Shown one piece after another: positions 1-9,477 of a DNA stretch of 64,000 bases. The translations under genes and the position numbers were made by a program. The stretch spans positions 38,996,165 through 39,060,164 of the forward strand of contig OX424564.1 of the NCBI GenBank assembly GCA_949152475.1, written 5' to 3'. The notes under the pieces are model-generated. The model saw nothing but the letters and a program-made list of their open reading frames with translations. It was not told the DNA's origin and did no database searches. This DNA comes from Terebella lapidaria. Its lineage: Eukaryota > Annelida > Polychaeta > Terebellida > Terebellidae. Positions within the stretch are counted from its first letter, which is position 1, and each line of letters begins with the position of its first letter.

Positions 1-1458
1 TACGTGTGTTGTACTGTCTCTGTGTACGTGTGTTGTACTGTCTCTGTGTACGTGTGTTGTACTGTCTCTGTGTACGTGTGTTATACTGTCTCTGTGTACG
101 TGTGTTGTACTGTCTCTGTGTACGTGTGTTGTACTGTATCTGTGTATGTGTGTTGTACTGTCTCTGTGTATGTGTGTTGTACTTTATCTGTGTACGTGTG
201 TTGTACTTTATCTGTGTACATGTGTTGTACTGTATCTGTGTATGTGTGTTGTACTTTATCTGTGTACGTGTGTTGTACTGTCTCTGTGTATGCGGCTGTA
301 CTGTCTCTGTGTACGTGTGTTGTACTGTATCTGTGTATGTGTGTTGTACTGTCTCTGTGTATGTGTGTTGTACTGTATCTGTGTACGTGTGTTGTACTGT
401 ATCTGTGTACGTGTGTTGTACTGTCTCTGTGTATGTGTGTTGTACTGTATCTGCGTATGTGTGTTGTACTTTATCTGTGTACGTGTGTTGTACTGTCTCT
501 GTGTACGTGTGTTGTACTGTATCTGTGTACGTGTGTTGTACTGTATCTGTGTACGTGTGTTGTACTGTCTCTGTGTATGTGTGTTGTACTGTATCTGTGT
601 ACGTGTGTTGTACTGTATCTGTGTACGTGTGTTGTACTGTCTCTGTGTATGTGTGTTGTACTGTATCTGTGTACGTGTGTTGTACTTTATCTGTGTATGT
701 GTGTTGTACTGTATCTGTGTATGTGTGTTGTACTGTATCTGTGTACGTGTGTTGTACTGTATCTGTGTACGTGTGTTGTACTGTCTCTGTGTATGTGTGT
801 TGTACTGTATCTGTGTACGTGTGTTGTACTGTATCTGTGAACGTGTGTTGTACTGTCTCTGTGTATGTGTGTTGTACTGTATCTGTGTACGTGTGTTGTA
901 CTGTCTCTGTGTACGTGTGTTGTACTGTATCTGTGTACGTGTGTTGTACTGTCTCTGTGTATGTGTGTTGTACTTTATCTGTGTACGTGTGTTGTACTTT
1001 ATCTGTGTATGTGTGTTGTACTGTATCTGTGTACGTGTGTTGTACTGTATCTGTGTACGTGTGTTGTACTGTATCTGTGTACATGTGTTGTACTGTATCT
1101 GTGTATGTGTGTTGTACTTTATCTGTGTACGTGTGTTGTACTGTCTCTGTGTATGTGTGTTGTACTTTATCTGTGTACGTGTGTTGTACTTTATCTGTGT
1201 ACATGTGTTGTACTGTATCTGTGTACGTGTGTTGTACTGTATCTGTGTACGTGTGTTGTACTGTCTCTGTGTATGTGTGTTGTACTGTATCTGCGTATGT
1301 GTGTTGTACTTTATCTGTGTACGTGTGTTGTACTGTCTCTGTGTATGTGTGTTGTACTGTATCTGCGTATGTGTGTTGTACTTTATCTGTGTACGTGTGT
1401 TGTACTGTATCTGTGTACGTGTGTTGTACTCGCTCTCTGTACGTGTGTTGTACTGTTT
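1..1458. repeat. 24-bp satellite, left block
   Basis: About 60 head-to-tail copies of a 24-bp TG-rich unit run from the window edge to about 1458. Each unit carries the core TGTGTACGTGTGT followed by TGTACTGTCTC or a variant (TGTATC, TTTATC). Because 24 is a multiple of 3 and the unit lacks stops in several frames, long open frames arise on both strands; they are repeat artefacts, not genes. The same array resumes at 4921, so the Penelope-like element sits inside it. The array continues beyond the left edge. Confidence 0.97.
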
Positions 1459-1566
1459 CTTTTGGAGAGTATAAAAAATGCACTGGCACAAGATAATTGT
1501 AAGAGTAACACATAACATAAAACAGCAATGAAAATTCAATGAGCGACATTGAACAATTTTGTTGGA

Positions 1567-3855
1567 TTATTTAAGTTTGCTTCTGACTAAAAGTTCTTTA
1601 AGATTTTGATGCTTCTTGTAAGCTGTTGCTATTTTAATATCACCATCAGTATTTTTGTTGAGTTGTTTCATATGTTTTTTAACAATTTGGGCCGAAAGAG
1701 CACCTGTTTTTGAGAAGGGTACTATATACACCAGGTCGAATTTATTTTTACTTTTGTTCAGAGGGTCATACTTTGTAAATTTTTGAACGTTGAGGCCATG
1801 AGGTTCGAAAGTGCCTAGAGTATCAATCCAACAATATTCCCTTTCAAGTCGCCATTGTTTGTTTAAAAGTTCATCACCAAGATCGGAAACCTGTTCAATT
1901 GGTAAAAGAGAAAAACATTCGATGGAAAATTCAGTTTTGCTGTGAAATTTAGATAGATGACTGTATAATGCATTTTCCTCATTGCAGCTAGTTATTGCAG
2001 CACGGTGACGATTGTTTCTGAATTTGAGTGATTTACCGGTTTCACCTACATATTGTTTTTCGCAAAGCTTACAAGTGTATAGATAAATTATATTTTCTGA
2101 GTTGCAATCCAAAGCTGAGTTGATTGAGTAGGTTTGTTCAAAAACTGATCCTGAGAAATTTTGACAATTTGGAACTAAATGACATGTTTGACATAGTCTA
2201 GAATTACAGGGTTTTGAGCCAGATGAGCTGGAAGTGGGCAATTGAAAATCAGCACCTAGCCTTTCCTCACTGTTTAGAATTCTCAATGTTTCATTCTTTA
2301 TTTTGCGAAGCCAACGTTTTGAATAGTTACGTTTCGAAAGTGCCTTGAATAATGTTTGGCAAGCTGATTCAACATCATCTGGGTACGAGCAAATTTGGAA
2401 AAATCGAAAAACTTGGGACTTGATTAGTCCTTTATAAGTGTGCTTTGGATGAAAAGAGAGCTTATGCAGCAACTGATGAGTATCCGTTGGTTTGAAGAAA
2501 ACTTTTGCTTCTAATGTGTTTTCTTTGCTCCTGAACAAAGTAGTATCCAGAAAATTAACTGAATCAGTACTAATTTCAGCTTTGAATTTGATTGATGCCC
2601 TATGAGAATTGAAAATTTTGAGAAACTGGTAAAATTTGGAAATGCCATGTGGCCAAATGAGGAAAATGTCATCTAAATACCTATAATAGCAATCTGGTTT
2701 GAATGGACACTTTTGTAAAGCTTGCTTTTCAAATTCAGCCATATAAATATCTGCATAATGAGGTGCATATTTCTGACCCATGGCTGTGCCTAAAACTTGT
2801 AGGAATGTCTTACCGTCAAATTCAAAGTCATTACATTTAAGTGAAATTTCCAATAATTCTATTATACCTTTGAATAGTTCATTGTTTTTCAGAGTCGGGA
2901 ATGCATTTTTAATTGCTTGGATACCTTCTTCATGATTTATATTAGTATACATACTTTCAACATCTAAAGTGATTAGTAAAGAATTTGGATCTAGTTCAAG
3001 CCCTCTAACTTTATCTAAAAAGTCATACGTGTTTTTGATATATGACGGATGCTTGTTTGCTTGATCTTTTATATATGAATCAATATACATAGCTACTTTT
3101 TCAGATTCACTGCTGCAGTCAGAAACAATTGGGCGCCCTGGAGGCATTACATTTGGAATTGGCCAGGAGTCTTTAGGTTTATGAATTTTAGGTAGCATAT
3201 AAAATCTTCTTTGACGAGGGCGTTCTGGTGGTAAAAGAAATTGGAATACTTTTTCAGAAAGGCATCCAGAACTGCGTAATCCTTTTAAAATTTTTGTTAT
3301 TTTTTCTGAATTTTCTAGGTAAAGAGGAGTGTCAATTTCTCTGTAATGAGCTGGATTGTATAATTGACGAAGGCCTTCATTAATATAATTTTGCCTATCC
3401 ATAATTACGACTGCACTACCTTTATCTGCTTTTTTGATTACCAAGTCTACGTTATTTTGTAAATCCTTTATAGTTTTATACTCCATTTTCGTTAGGTTTT
3501 TGGTTTCTGGTTGAATTTTCAGATTTTCAATTTCTTTAGATATTGCCGAAATGCAATCTAAAACAGGCTTGTCAATCATGGAACTGGGTGGAGTCCAGGT
3601 AGATTTTGGAGTGAATTTTGATCTATTTGTGAATGAATTTGGACGGTGAGAAAAATAATTTTGAAGTTTGAGTTTTCTACCAAAATCTTGCACAGCTTGT
3701 TTAATTGGATCCAATGTTATTTTGGGTGTGGGAACAAATGTCAAACCACGATTTAGAAGAGCGATTTGTGTGTCCGAAAGTGTAAATTTGGAAAGGTTTA
3801 CAACATTATTAGTCGTACTGGAGTTCGGTGGACTCTCAGAATGATTTAGTTTAAA
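1567..3855 (-). CDS. Penelope-like reverse transcriptase with GIY-YIG endonuclease
   Basis: The frame is open from the frameshift site at 3855 to TAA at 1567-1569, about 762 residues with no stops. No ATG precedes the conserved N-terminal domain: the motif LLNRGLTFVPTP reads through a TTG codon at 3742-3744. That supports translation as a -1 frameshift product of the upstream ORF rather than independent initiation. In order I see the N-terminal PLE domain, a KADKGSAVVIMDR block, the RT fingers and palm (LPKIHKPK, RPIVSD, LDVESMYTNI, GTAMGQKYAPHYAD), the catalytic YLDD box at 2668-2679, and a Cys-rich C-terminal part. The last carries a GIY-YIG nuclease (IIYLYTC, then YVGETG at about 2035-2052, with R/N/H residues after it). 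RT copies element RNA and GIY-YIG nicks the target. The ORF looks intact and could be active. Assignment to the PLE class is firm; the subfamily (Neptune, Poseidon or other) cannot be settled by eye. Confidence 0.92.
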   Translation of the reverse strand, partial: FKLNHSESPPNSSTTNNVVNLSKFTLSDTQIALLNRGLTFVPTPKITLDPIKQAVQDFGRKLKLQNYFSHRPNSFTNRSKFTPKSTWTPPSSMIDKPVLDCISAISKEIENLKIQPETKNLTKMEYKTIKDLQNNVDLVIKKADKGSAVVIMDRQNYINEGLRQLYNPAHYREIDTPLYLENSEKITKILKGLRSSGCLSEKVFQFLLPPERPRQRRFYMLPKIHKPKDSWPIPNVMPPGRPIVSDCSSESEKVAMYIDSYIKDQANKHPSYIKNTYDFLDKVRGLELDPNSLLITLDVESMYTNINHEEGIQAIKNAFPTLKNNELFKGIIELLEISLKCNDFEFDGKTFLQVLGTAMGQKYAPHYADIYMAEFEKQALQKCPFKPDCYYRYLDDIFLIWPHGISKFYQFLKIFNSHRASIKFKAEISTDSVNFLDTTLFRSKENTLEAKVFFKPTDTHQLLHKLSFHPKHTYKGLIKSQVFRFFQICSYPDDVESACQTLFKALSKRNYSKRWLRKIKNETLRILNSEERLGADFQLPTSSSSGSKPCNSRLCQTCHLVPNCQNFSGSVFEQTYSINSALDCNSENIIYLYTCKLCEKQYVGETGKSLKFRNNRHRAAITSCNEENALYSHLSKFHSKTEFSIECFSLLPIEQVSDLGDELLNKQWRLEREYCWIDTLGTFEPHGLNVQKFTKYDPLNKSKNKFDLVYIVPFSKTGALSAQIVKKHMKQLNKNTDGDIKIATAYKKHQNLKELLVRSKLK
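3818..3855 (-). promoter_or_regulatory. Candidate -1 ribosomal frameshift site (TTTAAAC, stop, hairpin)
   Basis: On the minus strand the heptamer TTTAAAC lies at 3855-3849 and is read in the upstream ORF as T TTA AAC. It is followed at once by the stop TAA (3848-3846). Slipping one base back gives TTT AAA, which is exactly the RT frame, open from there to 1567. Nine bases after the heptamer comes a possible hairpin: CTG, a bulged A, GAGT (3839-3832), a 7-base loop, then ACTC and CAG (3824-3818). U UUA AAC is a classical slippery sequence in other -1 frameshift systems. The frame geometry is directly visible; function is inferred. Confidence 0.6.
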
Positions 3856-4915
3856 TGACTGAGCCAGAATTTCAACATTTCATTGGCCGTTTGTTCAGTC
3901 CAATGAATGTTATCTGTCTGTGTAGAAAACTTGATTGGATCCAACTGTTTAACAACTGTGAGATTGCTGAAACGTGAACTCATGTCATCCAAAGCCCTGT
4001 TAATCATATCCAAGTTGCGTTTCTCTACAGACGGAAGATTGTCTGAGTAGTTAATTTTTGGAATGAGAATTTTGGAGTGGGGGAAGATTCGGAAAGCACT
4101 GCTGAGCATATTCCTCAGCTCTGGAATTGAAGTAACACTTGGTTTGGAGCTTCGATTGTTCAGGCCTACACTTAAGATTAAGTTTTTGGGGGCATCAAAT
4201 GATTTTTTACAGGCCGTGAACATCATTCTTAGATGGTTGAACAAAGCTCCAGGATAAGACACAACTTGGATATCACTGACAGGGGATTTGGTGATGCGAG
4301 AAAGGTTAGAAGAGCCGAGGATGACAGTGGAGGAGGTTAGTTTAGGAAGGGCCCAAAGAGTTTTGGGTCCTCTGATAGTGGAAGGAGAGACATGGAAAGT
4401 GGTGTTAGGAGAGTTTTTAGGAGAGACAAAGCGAGTGCGTTTGCCTTTAGGTAGAGAGGAGGGTGAGAGTTCAGGAGAAGGAGAGCGCGGACGCCGTTTG
4501 GGCGTGGCACTAAGGCGGTTATCAGGAGAAGAGCGAGAGAGAGGTGGCCAATCATCAGATGATGATAGGCAAGGAGGGTTAGAGAGGGTATCAAGGAGTT
4601 GGAAGCGGTTAGAAGTGGACACAGAGGGAGGGGTGTTATTTGAAGATGGAGGTACAGAGCGAGAGGGTTTAGGTTTGTTAATAGGAGAGTTGGCACGTTT
4701 TAGGTCCATTAGGAGGCGGCCAAAGAAGTTAGAGCCTTGACCATGACGGTTAACACCCCAGTGGCTGTCAGGAACTGGATGGACAATGTGACACCCTTCA
4801 GGAAGACCCATCAGAGTGTCACGGAACAATTTGCAAGAATTAAACTTAACTTGAAGAAGTTGACGCATGATTCCATTTTTACTTTTATGCCAGAATGGGG
4901 ACAGGCTAGGAATTT
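3846..4915 (-). CDS. PLE upstream ORF: NADAR C-terminal half plus SGNH-like domain (5'-truncated)
   Basis: This is the minus-strand frame ending at TAA 3846-3848; the extra upstream open frame to 5456 is satellite. The first ~70 residues (about 4705-4905) match the C-terminal half of NADAR/YbiA domains: IMRQLLQVKF, then PDSHWG, then GQGSNFFGRLLMDLK. Known NADAR proteins act on ADP-ribosylated or N-glycosidic substrates; whether this one does is unknown. A Pro/Ser-rich linker (about 4380-4700) follows. The C-terminal ~170 residues look like an SGNH/GDSL hydrolase: VILGSSNLSRI at 4294-4326 for block I, VVSYPGALFNHL, LSVGLNNR, and a DNIHWT block near 3900-3917 supplying the catalytic Asp-His pair. 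Block I has GSS rather than the usual GDS. The N-terminal half of NADAR is missing at the satellite junction. The stop codon directly follows a slippery heptamer, linking this ORF to the RT. Confidence 0.8.
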
Positions 4916-4920
4916 CACGT

Positions 4921-7900
4921 ATTTGCGTACATGTGTTGTAATGTATCTGTGTACGTGTGTTGTACTGTCTCTGTGTACGTGTGTTGTACTGTCTCTCTGT
5001 ACGTGTGTTGTACTGTCTCTGTGTACGTGTGTTGTACTGTCTCTGTGTATGTGTGTTGTACTGTCTCTGTGTACGTGTGTTGTACTTTATCTGTGTACGT
5101 GTGTTGTACTGTCTCTGTGTATGTGTGTTGTACTTTATCTGTGTACGTGTGTTGTACTTTATCTGTGTACATGTGTTGTACTGTCTCTGTGTGTGTGTGT
5201 TGTACTGTCTCTGTGTATGTGTGTTGTACTGTATCTGTGTATGTGTGTTGTACTGTCTCTGTGTACGTGTGTTGTACTGTCTCTGTGTACGTGTGTTGTA
5301 CTGTCTCTGTGTACGTGTGTTGTACTGTCTCTGCGTACGTGTGTTGTACTGTCTCTGTGTACGTGTATTGTACTTTATCTGTGTACGTGTGTTGTACTGT
5401 ATCTGTGTGTGTGTGTTGTACTGTATCTGTGTACGTGTGTTGTACTGTCTCTGCATACGTGTGTTGTACTTTATCTGTGTATGTGTGTTGTACTGTCTCT
5501 GTGTACGTGTGTTGTACTTTATCTGTGTACGTGTGTTGTACTGTATCTGTGTGTGTGTGTTGTACTGTATCTGTGTACGTGTGTTGTACTGTATCTGTGT
5601 ACATGTGTTGTACTGTATCTGTGTACATGTGTTGTACTTTATCTGTGTACGTGTGTTGTACTGTCTCTGTGTATGTGTGTTGTACTGTATCTGTGTACGT
5701 GTGTTGTACTTTATCTGTGTACATGTGTTGTACTGTATCTGTGTACGTGTGTTGTACTGTATCTGTGTGTGTGTTGTACTTTATCTGTGTACGTGTGTTG
5801 TACTGTATCTGTGTACATGTGTTGTACTGTATCTGTGTACGTGTGTTGTACTGTCTCTGTGTATGTGTGTTGTACTGTCTCTGTGTACGTGTGTTGTACA
5901 GTCTCTGTGTACGTGTGTTGTACTGTATCTGTGTACGTGTGTTGTACTGTATCTGTGTACGTGTGTTGTACTGTCTCTGTGTACGTGTGTTGTACTTTAT
6001 TTGTGTACGTGTGTTGTACTGTCTCTGTGTATGTGTGTTGTACTCGCTCTCTGTGTACGTGTGTTGTACTGTATCTGTGTATGTGTGTTGTACTGTATCT
6101 GTGTACGTGTGCTGTACTGTCTCTGTGTACGTGTGTTGTACTGTCTCTGTGTACGTGTGTTGTACTGTCTCTGTGTACGTGTGTTGTACTGTCTCTGTGT
6201 ACGTGTGTTGTACTGTATCTGTGTACGTGTGTTGTACTGTCTCTGCATACGTGTGTTGTACTTTATCTGTGTACGTGTGTTGTACTCGCTCTCTGTACGT
6301 GTGTTGTACTTTATCTGTGTATGTGTGTTGTACTGTCTCTGTGTATGTGTGTTGTACTGTCTCTGTGTACGTGTGTTGTACTGTATCTGTGTGTGTGTGT
6401 TGTACTTTATCTGTGTACGTGTGTTGTACTGTCTCTGTGTACGTGTGTTGTACTTTATCTGTGTACGTGTGTTGTACTGTCTCTGTGTACATGTGTTGTA
6501 CTGTATCTGTGTACATGTGTTGTACTGTATCTGTGTACATGTGTTGTACTGTATCTGAGTACGTGTGTTGTACTGTCTCTGTGTACGTGTGTTGTACTGT
6601 CTCTGTGTATGTGTGTTGTACTGTATCTGCGTAGGTGTGTTGTACTTTATCTGTGTACGTGTGTTGTACTGTCTCTGTGTACGTGTGTTGTACTGTATCT
6701 GCGTTCGTGTGTTGTACTGTCTCTGTGTATGTGTGTTGTACTGTCTCTGTGTACGTGTGTTGTACTGTCTCTCTGTACGTGTGTTGTACTGTATCTGTGT
6801 ACATGTGTTGTACTGTATCTGTGTATGTGTGTTGTACTCGCTCTCTGCACGTGTGTTGTACTGTATCTGTGTACGTGTGTTGTACTGTCTCTGTGTACGT
6901 GTGTTGTACTGTCTCTGTGTACGTGTGTTGTACTGTCTCTGTGTACGTGTGTTGTACTGTCTCTGTGTATGTGTGTTGTACTGTATCTGCGTATGTGTGT
7001 TGTACTGTATCTGTGTACATGTGTTGTACTGTATCTGTGTACGTGTGTTGTACTGTATCTGTGTACGTGTGTTGTACTGTCTCTGCGTACGTGTGTTGTA
7101 CTGTCTCTGTGTACGTGTGTTGTACTGTATCTGTGTACGTGTGTTGTACTGTCTCTGCGTACGTGTGTTGTACTGTATCTGTGTACATGTGTTGTACTGT
7201 CTCTGTGTATGTGTGTTGTGCTTTATCTGTGTACGTGTGTTGTACTGTCTCTGCGTACGTGTGTTGTACTGTCTCTGTGTACGTGTGTTGTACTGTATCT
7301 GTGTACATGTGTTGTACTGTATCTGTGTACGTGTGTTGTACTGTCTCTGTGTACGTGTGTTGTACTGTCTCTGTGTACGTGTGCTGTACTGTCTCTGTGT
7401 ACGTGTGTTGTACTGTCTCTGTGTACGTGTGTTGTACTTTATCTGTGTACGTGTGCTGTACTTTATCTGTGTGTGTGTGTTGTACTGTCTCTGTGTACGT
7501 GTGTTGTACTGTCTCTGTGTATGTGTGTTGTACTGTCTCTGTGTATGTGTGTTGTACTGTATCTGTGTACGTGTGTTGTACTTTATCTGTGTACGTGTGT
7601 TGTACTGTCTCTGTGTACGTGTGTTGTACTGTCTCTGTGTACGTGTGTTGTACTTTATCTGTGTACGTGTGTTGTACTGTCTCTGTGTACGTGTGTTGTA
7701 CTTTATCTGTGTATGTGTGTTGTACTGTCTCTGTGTACGTGTGTTGTACTGTCTCTGTGTATGTGTGTTGTACTGTCTCTGTGTATGTGTGTTGTACTGT
7801 ATCTGTGTACGTGTGCTGTACTGTCTATGTGTATGTGTGTTGTACTGTATCTGCGTATGTGTGTTGTACTGTATCTGTGTATGTGTGTTGTACTATATCT

Positions 7901-9055
7901 GTGTATGTGTGTTGTACTGTATCTGTGTATGTGTGTTGTACTGTATCTGTGTACGTGTGTTGTACTGTATCTGTGTACGTGTGTTGTACTGTATCTGTGT
8001 ACGTGTGTTGTACTGTATCTGTGTACGTGTGTTGTACTGTCTCTGTGTATGTGTGTTGTACTGTCTCTGTGTACGTGTGTTGTACTCGCTCTCTGTACGT
8101 GTGTTGTACTGTCTCTGTGTACGTGTGTTGTACTTTATCTGTGTACGTGTGTTGTACTGTCTCTGTGTACGTGTGTTGTACTTTATCTGTGTATGTGTGT
8201 TGTACTGTCTCTGTGTACGTGTGTTGTACTGTCTCTGTGTATGTGTGTTGTACTGTCTCTGTGTATGTGTGTTGTACTGTCTCTGTGTATGTGTGTTGTA
8301 CTGTCTCTGTGTACGTGTGTTGTACTGTCTCTGTGTACGTGTGTTGTACTGTCTCTGTGTACGTGTGTTGTACTGTCTCTGTGTACGTGTGTTGTACTGT
8401 CTCTGTGTAGGTGTGTTGTACTGTCTCTGTGTACGTGTGTTGTACTGTATCTGTGTACGTGTGCTGTACTGTCTCTGTGTACGTGTGCTGTACTGTCTCT
8501 GTGTACGTGTGTTGTACTGTCTCTGTGTACGTGTGTTGTACTGTCTCTGTGTACGTGTGTTGTACTGTCTCTGTGTACGTGTGTTGTACTGTCTCTGTGT
8601 ACGTGTGCTGTACTGTCTCTGTGTACGTGTGTTGTACTGTCTCTGTGTACGTGTGTTGTACTGTCTCTGTGTACGTGTGCTGTACTGTCTCTGTGTACGT
8701 GTGTTGTACTGTCTCTGTGTACGTGTGTTGTACTGTCTCTGTGTACGTGTGTTGTACTGTCTCTCTGTACGTGTGTTGTACTGTCTATGGGTACGTGTGT
8801 TGTACTGTCTCTGTGTACGTGTGCTGTACTGTCTCTGTGTACGTGTGTTGTACTGTCTCTGTGTACGTGTGTTGTACTGTATCTGTGTACGTGTGTTGTA
8901 CTGTATCTGTGTACGTGTGTTGTACTGTATCTCTGTACGTGTGTTGTACTGTCTATGGGTACGTGTGCTGTACTGTCTCTGTGTACGTGTGTTGTACTGT
9001 CTATGGGTACGTGTGTCATACTGTCTCCGAGTATGTGTGTTGTATTGTGTCTGTA
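4921..9055. repeat. 24-bp satellite, right block
   Basis: About 172 copies of the same 24-bp unit as the left block. A 22-bp unit near 5760 and a 26-bp unit near 6045 shift the frame. Stretches 7621-7800 and 8101-8280 are identical and 480 bp apart, so a 20-unit block has been duplicated. Units between about 8280 and 8880 are more uniform than the rest. Unit variants are mainly TACGTG, TATGTG and TACATG. Confidence 0.97.
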
Positions 9056-9477
9056 CTTTTTCTGAGAGAAGTTGATATATGATGACAGATGGTGCCCCCA
9101 GATTCTTTCTCATCTGCCTGATGAATTATGGATACATTGCGATTTTATGCTCTTTTGAGGTATTACGGGGGTTGACAGATTCAAAGACCCCAGGCTGGAA
9201 TGGAAGGATAAGGTTGTCCCTGTGCTATACAGAGATACTGTCACATTCATCTCAGAAGCTTTTACATCATCACATCACATACGTCACGACCATATAAATC
9301 ATGATACAGCTCATATTACTATGTCATCCAGAGAATAAGAATCGCAATGATGTATACATGTATACATCATACAGTTATACGGTAATACTTACTATATACC
9401 TAATTACACTTTCTGAGCATGCAACAAACACATATTAAATTCGACAACGAAAACTTTTCAATGTCGCCGCTTTCTAT
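9056..9477. other. Unique spacer between the 24-bp and 60-bp arrays
   Basis: About 420 bp of AT-rich sequence with no supported gene. It includes a near-palindromic ATGATGTATACATGTATACATCAT stretch at about 9348-9371 (seen as GTATACATGTATAC) and short open frames only. Confidence 0.5.

Larger units (their letters stand above)
1459..4920 (-). mobile_element. Penelope-like retroelement inserted in the 24-bp satellite
   Basis: A 3.46-kb non-repetitive insert interrupts the 24-bp satellite. Read on the minus strand it holds an upstream ORF (NADAR half-domain plus SGNH-like domain) and then a reverse transcriptase with a C-terminal GIY-YIG endonuclease. RT plus GIY-YIG is the defining architecture of endonuclease-bearing Penelope-like elements. 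The upstream ORF runs straight from satellite into the middle of the NADAR fold, so the element is 5'-truncated, as is common for retroelements primed at the target. About 100 bp of 3' flank lie between the RT stop and the satellite at 1459. No pseudo-LTR or hammerhead ribozyme motif was found in the copy. Confidence 0.9.

Noticed and set aside
4288..4740. 150-residue plus-strand frame across the PLE upstream ORF
   Set aside because: Antisense shadow of the Pro/Ser-rich linker; Glu/Gly/Arg-rich composition follows from the opposite strand.
4737..9065. A 1442-codon open frame and many others across the 24-bp array
   Set aside because: The unit length is a multiple of three without stops; all frames show the same low-complexity repeats.
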